From contig QWDQ01000038.1 of NCBI GenBank assembly GCA_003868215.1, positions 1 to 64,000 on the forward strand: 64,000 nt of DNA. Reading direction: 5' to 3'. A program made the translations under genes and the position numbers. Shown here one piece after another: positions 58,018 through 64,000 of the stretch. Under the pieces are notes generated by a model that was given only the letters and a program-made list of their open reading frames with translations, was not told the origin of the DNA and ran no database searches. Source of the stretch: Pseudophaeomoniella oleicola (lineage: Eukaryota; Ascomycota; Eurotiomycetes; Phaeomoniellales; Phaeomoniellaceae). How positions within the stretch are numbered: position 1 is the first letter of the stretch; every line of letters starts with the position of its first letter.

Positions 58018-59436
58018 CTCGAATGCATAGACCTGAGATCACAGAACCCAGGAACGCCTTGAGGGGAGAACTGGTTGGCAATTGACAGGAATAAACAATG
58101 CCGTAAGGACTTTCCAAGCAGAACAACTTGAGGAAATGAGCAGAAGAAACTAAGACAAACTGTGAAAGTAACCAAATACTCGCTCACTACAAACAACACA
58201 CCAACACCCCCAAGAATTGGACAGTGGAAGAAGCATAGAAGGAGATAAAAAGATCCAGAGACAAGAAGAAGAGCAAGTACAAAAGCAGTTCGTAGGCTGG
58301 CTAGATTAATGCATAAGTTATCACGCGTATCGATTGGTTTTGATTCGGTAGCGGGGAGTCTAAAGCTTCTAGCTCTATCTCTGCATGGCAGTTTTTTCTT
58401 TGCGCTCGCTGCAACCTTGGCCGAGGAGCGCGATGGGCTGCTGCGGGACTCGGGAAGCTCTCTGATTGAGCATCGCGGAGTGGAGCGAAGCCTTACTCTT
58501 GCGGAGCCGCCGTCGAACGGGCGAGAAAAGTCGACAGCAATAGTCTACTATGTAGTACGTCGGTTGAACGATATTCTTCATGGCTCGTAAGTTAGTAGCC
58601 TGCCGAGCTGCCTATTCTTGACGGAGAACATCGCAATGTGGCAAGGCAACGGTTGGCTGCAACGTTGTTGTAGTTGTAGCACCAATATGCAAATTTTTCT
58701 TCATAGGACCTCGAGTATATGGCAGACGGTCAGCAAGTCGATTTGCGAGAGCAGCATGTCGGCTACATTGAGTGACAGGTCACGAGAGATCGATGGTGGT
58801 GCTCCTGCTTGCATTGTACATGACCTTTGCCTGTTTGATGTAGATGATCAATTAATGGGAGATTGGCTGGTCATCATGAGGCAGATCGTAGGCTACAATG
58901 CAATGGAAATTATAATAAAGAGAAAAACTCTGGAATATGTAGTCGACAAAGAAGAAAACGAAATGATCTATCGACGTTATACTTTGAGATGCCTCTGTGC
59001 AAACAGTTAGTATTCACAGCGGTCTCGTCGATGGTGGTGCTGTAGTAGGCGCTGTGTGACGTAGATACCTAGGTAGGTACCTGACTTAACTGGAGAGAAC
59101 GTGTCTACCTAATAATTAACATTATTCGACTAAGCTTCAGTGCCCTCGTCCCTTAACTTTGCCCTGCGGCACGGATTTTCTCCTCGGAGCGCCAAGGTAG
59201 AGCATGCTCACTATTAACGTTAACCCAAACTCTGACATTTTCACGTCCACATCTACTGCACTTACATCCCACCTTTTGCTTAGCAGAGTCCTGGAATTCC
59301 TGACTGGCAACGTCGCCTCAACACCTGCTTCGCTTTGCAGGTCACTTCGCGCCTATTAATTTCTTCGTACCCCAGCGCGCTTTTTTTTTGGACTTCTGGG
59401 ACAAGCACGCGCTGATTGTGCGCGAATACCGCCATC
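58018..59436. other. Divergent promoter region, Avt1-like gene / eRF1 gene
   Basis: 1.4 kb with no recognised gene. A GC-richer patch (58310-58590) has a 93-codon ATG frame without any known domain, probably chance. From about 59075 on there are TACCTAGGTAGGTACC words and the eRF1 leader. Confidence 0.5.
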
Positions 59437-60799
59437 ATGAGTGCCCCGCAGCCCAACGAGGCCGAGAAGAACATCGAGATGTGGAAGGTCAAAAAGCTCA
59501 TCAAGCGCCTTGAGATGGCCAGAGGGAACGGAACTTCCATGATCTCTCTTATTATCCGTAAGTGATAGGTGATACGACCGTGGTGATTTCTTAGACTGAC
59601 CGCTTGTCATAGCACCCAAAGATCAGATCTCCCGGATCTCGAAGATGTTGGCTGAAGAATTTGGTACTGCCTCCAACATTAAATCTCGCGTCAACCGTCT
59701 CTCAGTCTTGTCGGCGATTACTTCGACCCAGCAACGCCTTAAGCTGTACAGCAAGGTTCCTCCGAACGGCCTGGTGGTCTACTGCGGTGAAATTATCACT
59801 GCCGAAGGGAAGGAAAGAAAGATCAACATCGACTTTGAACCGTTCAAACCTATCAATACCTCGCTGTACCTTTGCGACAACAAATTCCACACCGAGGCTC
59901 TGAGCGAACTGCTCGAGTCGGATCAGAAATTCGGCTTCATTATCATGGATGGTAACGGTGCGCTATTCGGTACCCTGAGCGGAAATACCAGGGAAGTCCT
60001 TCATAAGTTCAGTGTCGACTTACCAAAGAAGCATGGTCGTGGTGGTCAATCTGCTCTCCGTTTTGCCCGTCTTCGTGAAGAGAAGCGTCACAACTACGTT
60101 CGAAAGGTCTCCGAAGTCGCCGTACAAAATTTTATCTCCAATGACAAGGTCAACTGTGCTGGCCTTGTCTTGGCCGGTTCAGCTGACTTCAAGAATGACC
60201 TCAACCAGTCTGACATGTTTGACCAACGTCTGCAGACCAAGGTTATCAAGGTTGTTGACGTTTCCTACGGTGGTGAGAACGGGTTTAATCAAGCTATCGA
60301 TTTGTCCGCCGAGACTCTGAGCAATGTCAAATTCATTCAAGAAAAGAAACTCATCGGAAAGTACTTTGAGGAGATCAGTCAAGATTCCGGCCGTGTTTGT
60401 TACGGTGTGGAGGATACCCTAAAAGCTCTTGAAGCTGGTGCAGCTGAGACATTGATCGTTTACGAAAATCTGGACATCACTCGCTGGGTCCTCAAGACTT
60501 CTGCTGGCGAAGAGATCGTCAAGCATACCACCAAGGCCCAAGAAGCAGATCGTGAACAGTTCATGGACAAGGAGACTGGCCAGGAAATGGAAATCGTCGA
60601 TCAGGGTTCATTCCTTGAATGGCTGGCAGAGAAATACAAAGATTTTGGTGCAGCTCTCGAGTTCGTATCGGATCGTTCAAGTGAAGGAAACCAGTTTGTG
60701 AAGGGTTTCGGTGGCATTGGTGCTATCCTCCGTTACAAGCTCAACTTTGAACAATTGGCTGATGTCGACGATGATGATGACGAATACTATGATGATTGA
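59437..60799 (+). CDS. sup45: Translation termination factor eRF1
   Basis: Recognises all three stop codons in the ribosomal A site and triggers peptide release with eRF3. Exons are 59437-59557 and 59613-60799 (435 residues, the family norm). Landmarks are the stop-decoding NIKS motif (about 62-65) and YLCDNKF (YxCxxxF), both in the N domain; the catalytic GGQ in [20 protein letters not shown] (about 184-186); and the C domain with its acidic end [12 protein letters not shown] for eRF3 contact. The intron (59558-59612) splits the first helix region and restores ISLIIPPKDQI. The stop is TGA followed by C, and the frame stays open for 60 codons after it (see the 3' features). Confidence 0.95.
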
Positions 60800-61497
60800 C
60801 TCGAAGATCACCTCGCTGAGAGCGAGGCCAAACTTCCAGACCCGGTACCAACAACAGGTCTGACGGCTCTTCGAGTCGAGCGCGGGACTTCTCAGGAGAC
60901 TCCCAGGGCTGCCAGCCTCGGCCTTCTGGCTAGCCGAACAAACAAGCCAGCGGCACATCAGCACTTGAATCTACGCCATGGTATGTCTAGATTATCGCTC
61001 TTTTTTTTCTTACGCATACTAACAGATCAACAGGAAGGTCAAGTCTCGGTGTTGCTGTATTGTAAGAAATCTCAATGCTCCATTTGAGACGGACTTTTGG
61101 ATGCAGGCCATGGCAGGAGGGCGAGACCTTAGGAGTCTGTGGTAAAGCTGGAAAAGCCTGACGGAATGCCATTCGGAACAATCCCAGTCTTTCTGAAATG
61201 GCAAGGACGGAAGTTTGAAAAGATCATACCAGCGTTGGAACAGCAGGGAGAGTTAAGGGCACACGAGGCCGAGGTTTGATCCGCCACCTTCTTCACCAAG
61301 GCAAGAAAAGAAGACTGCGGACTATTTTGCATTATTTCCATCTTAGGCTGATTATTGCCGTGTCATTCGTTTATACATGATCAAAAACACACACAAATCA
61401 TCACTTACTTCCCCCTTTTTTTGAATGGATGAATTTCTTTTCCTTTCTAGATTCTCTTGCCTGGCCCCTTTTCTGTCCGTAGTGATGTATCCATCAA
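60800..61497. other. eRF1 3' region with open frame and candidate intron
   Basis: Up to about 60980 this DNA is as GC-rich as coding sequence and carries no stop in the eRF1 frame. A canonical intron follows (60981-61033). After that, composition turns AT-rich towards the convergent prephenate dehydratase gene. No separate known gene is recognised. Confidence 0.5.
60981..61033 (+). other. Candidate 3' UTR intron of the eRF1 transcript
   Basis: A GTATGT donor at 60981, a T-rich stretch, a CATACTAAC branch-like site (about 61015-61023) and a CAACAG acceptor ending at 61033 (53 bp). These are the same signals and size as the verified coding introns in this window. The donor lies 181 nt after the eRF1 TGA, a distance at which an exon junction can trigger nonsense-mediated decay where exon-junction complexes act. 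Confidence 0.55.
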
Positions 61498-62756
61498 TCA
61501 TGCTGACCCGGCCCCCGTCGATTCGACCGGTATCGACAACATATCATCCCATCTTCCCCATACCCTACACTCTTCCACCACTTTCTCCAACTCTGCCGTC
61601 AACCTCGTGATTTCATTGTTATCATTGCTCTTCCGCCGCCCCTCGAGCTTATCTTCCGAGACGTCGACAGCGGCCGCATCGTGATTTCTGGTGGTGCTAT
61701 CACTACTACTGCTGCTGCTAGTTTCTTCGCATTCGACGAAGAAGATGTACTGCCAGGCTCGTCCTGGCTTTCTGCTGGGTCGCGTGTCGATGCTGGTGAG
61801 GTTGAAGGCGTTGGCGGAGAAGACGTTGAGGGCTTTGGCGAGGGCGCCGGGGAGGGAGTGGGGGACGGTGAAGGAGAGGAGGGATTTGTGTTTGAGGGAG
61901 GGAGTGGATGGGGAGGATGGAGGGTTGTTTGTCGCAGAGCGGGCGTGGTGGATGCGAGAGCGGGTTGAAGAGAGGAGCGGGGGAGCAATGTCGGTGCGGG
62001 TGAAAATGAAGAAGCGGGTTACGTTGTCGGTGCTGTCTTCGATGTTGGGGACGAGGATTTCGAGGTCGTAGATTTCGGCGGCGAGTTGGGATGCGATCGC
62101 GGCAGAGTAGCTGTTGTCGTTGTTGTCGTCGTCGAGGTCTGTCGGCGAAGAGGTCCCTTCTCGGGACACCACCTCAGCGCCTTTGGATGTGGAGGAAACG
62201 TCTTGTCGTTCGACGCCTTTAAGATGCGTCGACAGGAACGTTTCGCATTGGCCCCAGGCCTGAGGGTGGGTGTAGAGTTTGCTTATACGCTGTATCCTCT
62301 CCTTTGGCGGTGGTCCGTTGTCATATGATTCTTCTCTCTGGGTGTTCCGCCGCCTTCTCCTGGTCAACAAGCAATGATGGACAGGCAAGTAGTATTCTCC
62401 AACGACCTGAAGGTTGGTCCATTGAGAATTGCGATCTGCAAGAAGATCAAGGGTCGGTATCACCGAGCCATTCGTCGAGTTCTCAAAAGGTATAATGCCG
62501 TAATCTATCGAGCGCGAGTCTAGAGCTGAGAAGATATCTGTGAAAGTTTGGAGGGGCTTCAATTGGACGGCAGACGAGGAAGTGGGTTTTGAAGGTGGGA
62601 AGACTGCTAAGGCGGCCTGTACAAGAGAAAGGCATGTTAACTGCGTTCCATCTATGAGGGCGATTGCTAGAGACACAGCAAACAAAACTTTCACAGAGAA
62701 CCTACTTGGTGCGAATATGAAGCAATAGGCCCAAGAAAGCCAGCAGTACTAGACAT
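61498..62756 (-). CDS. pha2: Prephenate dehydratase
   Basis: Converts prephenate to phenylpyruvate, the committed step to phenylalanine. Exons are 62756-62706 (17 codons) and 62616-61498 (389 residues in total). The join restores FLGPIASYSHQAALAVF, the standard dehydratase start. Further landmarks are DYGIIPFENSTNGSV, YTHPQAWGQCETFL, the IASQLAAEIY segment and the catalytic TRF in DNVTRFFIFTR. An ACT domain follows (SLLSFTVPHSLPGALAKALNVFSANAFNLTSIDTRP as landmarks), with the ESRP-like turn reading DTRPSRK, the phenylalanine feedback site. Low-complexity Ser/Asp inserts occur before the TRF block and after the ACT core. Without the short first exon the protein would lack its first substrate-binding loop. 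Confidence 0.92.
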
Positions 62757-63566
62757 GGCGGGAGACGGGCTCTCGTTGAGGCCTCTTGTCTATACGTAGA
62801 GTCCGGGAGGAGGGCTTATCCAAACGTCTATGACATGAAGCAGCTCCCGACAAGAAAAGATACCGAGATGACATGCAATAGCCAGCCCAATCCGCGACGG
62901 ATACGTCTACTGAAAAGGACGTCGTCGTCGCATACCATCACAAATCATAGACAACTTCCCCACGGGTCCCACGGTGTGGGTATTTGTAGTATAATTTTCT
63001 GCCGTGAATTCGAGATCCAGGACTGTCTCACATGCGTGCCCCACCGCTTCTGGTGAATCCCTCAACATTACGATTTAGATATCGTGAGGGTATACTGAGA
63101 GTGAGCTGGATAGACATTTATAACGCTACATGCCGCAAGTAGGGGTTCAAGAAATCAATAATGATATGCTTTGAACATAACAGTTCATGGTGTAGTACTA
63201 CTGTCAAAATTTGCTAGATTCTATTCGCGTCACGCGTTGACCCTCCTGATCTATGGAAGAGTATATACCTTCCTTTCGCTATGATACTTTGAGACGACCC
63301 CTTTGTTATATCGAAATTGCTTTTTATACTGTACAGGGAAACTCTTGCGACTCTTTCCGGTAGTCGCTCAGCCTATGCTATAAGCAAGGCAAGGAACTAG
63401 TTCCGAGATATACGATCGGATATCGCAGTCACCTAGAGCTTGAGCCGTACTCGTGTAATGGCGTCAAGGCATGAAAGACCGATGACGCACTCCGAAATGG
63501 AAGGGAGTAGAGCTACAAAGTCTGCAGACAAGTTTGTCTTCTAATAACAAGTCCGAGGACCCAAGC
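62757..63566. other. Intergenic, prephenate dehydratase upstream region
   Basis: Upstream region of the dehydratase gene and 3' region of the right-edge gene. No Gcn4/CpcA 7-mer and no coding frame with a known domain is seen. Confidence 0.55.
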
Positions 63567-64000
63567 TCATGTAGATTCCACTGGTGTCACTGTGGTGGTC
63601 GTATACTGAGCACACGATGCGCCTGTTTCGTCGACTGTCATCTGGGCTCGGGCATCATGTCCACTAGCACAAGCCGTTGCGGCCTTGAGCTCTCCATTGA
63701 CAAGACTGACCAGATCGGTAGCGGTGGCACAGTCTTGGGCAAGGAAGTCTGTCCCGTTATGGCCCACGCAAGCTTGCACGCCTACCAGATCCGGTCGAAA
63801 CCCCGCGGTGAAGCTGCGTTGAACGAGGAGAACAGGAACCCCGTTTGCATTCGTGCTAGGGGTCATCTGGCGATCTGCTGAGTCGTCGACGCATGCTGCG
63901 TCAACCATTTCGCCTGCGATAGTAAATCGGAAAGTCAGAATAAAACATTCATTACAAGGAGAGTGATGTGATGGAAATTCTTGGCTCGGCCCTTACCATT
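63567..64000 (-). CDS. 3' part of an unrecognised gene, runs off the right edge
   Basis: The last exon is 63913-63567 (about 115 codons). Upstream lies an intron (63914-63996, GTAAGG donor, ATCGCAG acceptor), and the tail of the preceding exon (AATG, 63997-64000) is cut by the window end. The readable part contains five cysteines spaced through a Thr/Ala-rich sequence (DAACVDD, VQACVGHN, AQDCATA, ATACASGH, GASCAQY) and ends in TTTTVTPVEST. Cysteine spacing and lack of charged clusters suggest a secreted protein, but the signal peptide would be outside the window. I recognise no family. Confidence 0.5.

Noticed and set aside
58309-58590. 93-codon ATG frame upstream of eRF1
   Set aside because: No domain, no splice continuation and no coding-like neighbours; likely chance in a GC-richer patch of a promoter region.
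1-64000. tRNA, rRNA, transposons and virus-derived elements
   Set aside because: I scanned by eye for T-loop (GGTTCRA..CC) patterns, terminal repeats, and transposase or reverse-transcriptase motifs and found none convincing. A covariance-model or repeat-library search could still find diverged copies.

Overview
The window is nuclear DNA of a filamentous ascomycete (Pezizomycotina). The evidence is the many short spliceosomal introns (about 45-110 bp, GTRNGT donors, CTAAC/CTGAC branch sites, YAG acceptors) and the gene content: a HET-domain protein, a LicD/Mnn4-like protein, a Bur1 CDK with a long charged tail, a fungal P5B ATPase and class V myosin. Genes lie on both strands and are separated by 0.1-2.7 kb of non-coding DNA. 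I see no operons, transposons, viral remnants, tRNA or rRNA genes. The class within Pezizomycotina cannot be fixed from the sequence alone.

Layout, left to right: C-rich microsatellites (67-142); amidase (+); RAD57 recombination protein (+); a 2.3 kb gene-poor gap; LicD-family protein (+); UBL-WLM metalloprotease (+); a 2.0 kb gap; 6-phosphofructo-2-kinase/fructose-2,6-bisphosphatase (+); RNase MRP subunit Rmp1 (+); a 56-residue complex I accessory-like protein (-); Bur1/CDK9 kinase (+); CMAS-like methyltransferase (-); ZUFSP-type C78 peptidase (-); aspartate kinase (+); a 2.7 kb gap; forkhead factor (+); Fap7 (+) convergent with ITPase (-); HET protein (-); isochorismatase-like hydrolase (+); class V myosin (-); NAP1 (-); P5B ATPase Ypk9 (+); amidohydrolase (+) convergent with an Avt1-like transporter (-); eRF1 (+) convergent with prephenate dehydratase (-); and the 3' exon of a gene that runs off the right edge (-).

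Most genes are housekeeping and do not form a cluster or pathway. Loose themes are amino-acid metabolism (aspartate kinase with a Gcn4/CpcA-type site in its promoter, prephenate dehydratase, vacuolar amino-acid transport), ribosome and translation (Fap7, Rmp1, eRF1) and genome or ubiquitin maintenance (Rad57, WLM protease, C78 peptidase).

I joined exons by hand from donor, branch and acceptor signals and checked that the reading frame closes. The most interesting signal is downstream of eRF1. The stop is TGA-C, the same frame stays open for 60 more codons, and a canonical intron follows 181 nt after the stop. This layout would suit readthrough/NMD autoregulation of the termination factor. Other points are a GC-AG intron and two stop-free 3n introns in Ypk9, a 56-codon spliced gene that plain ORF scanning misses, and a 12-bp palindrome repeated in three intergenic regions.
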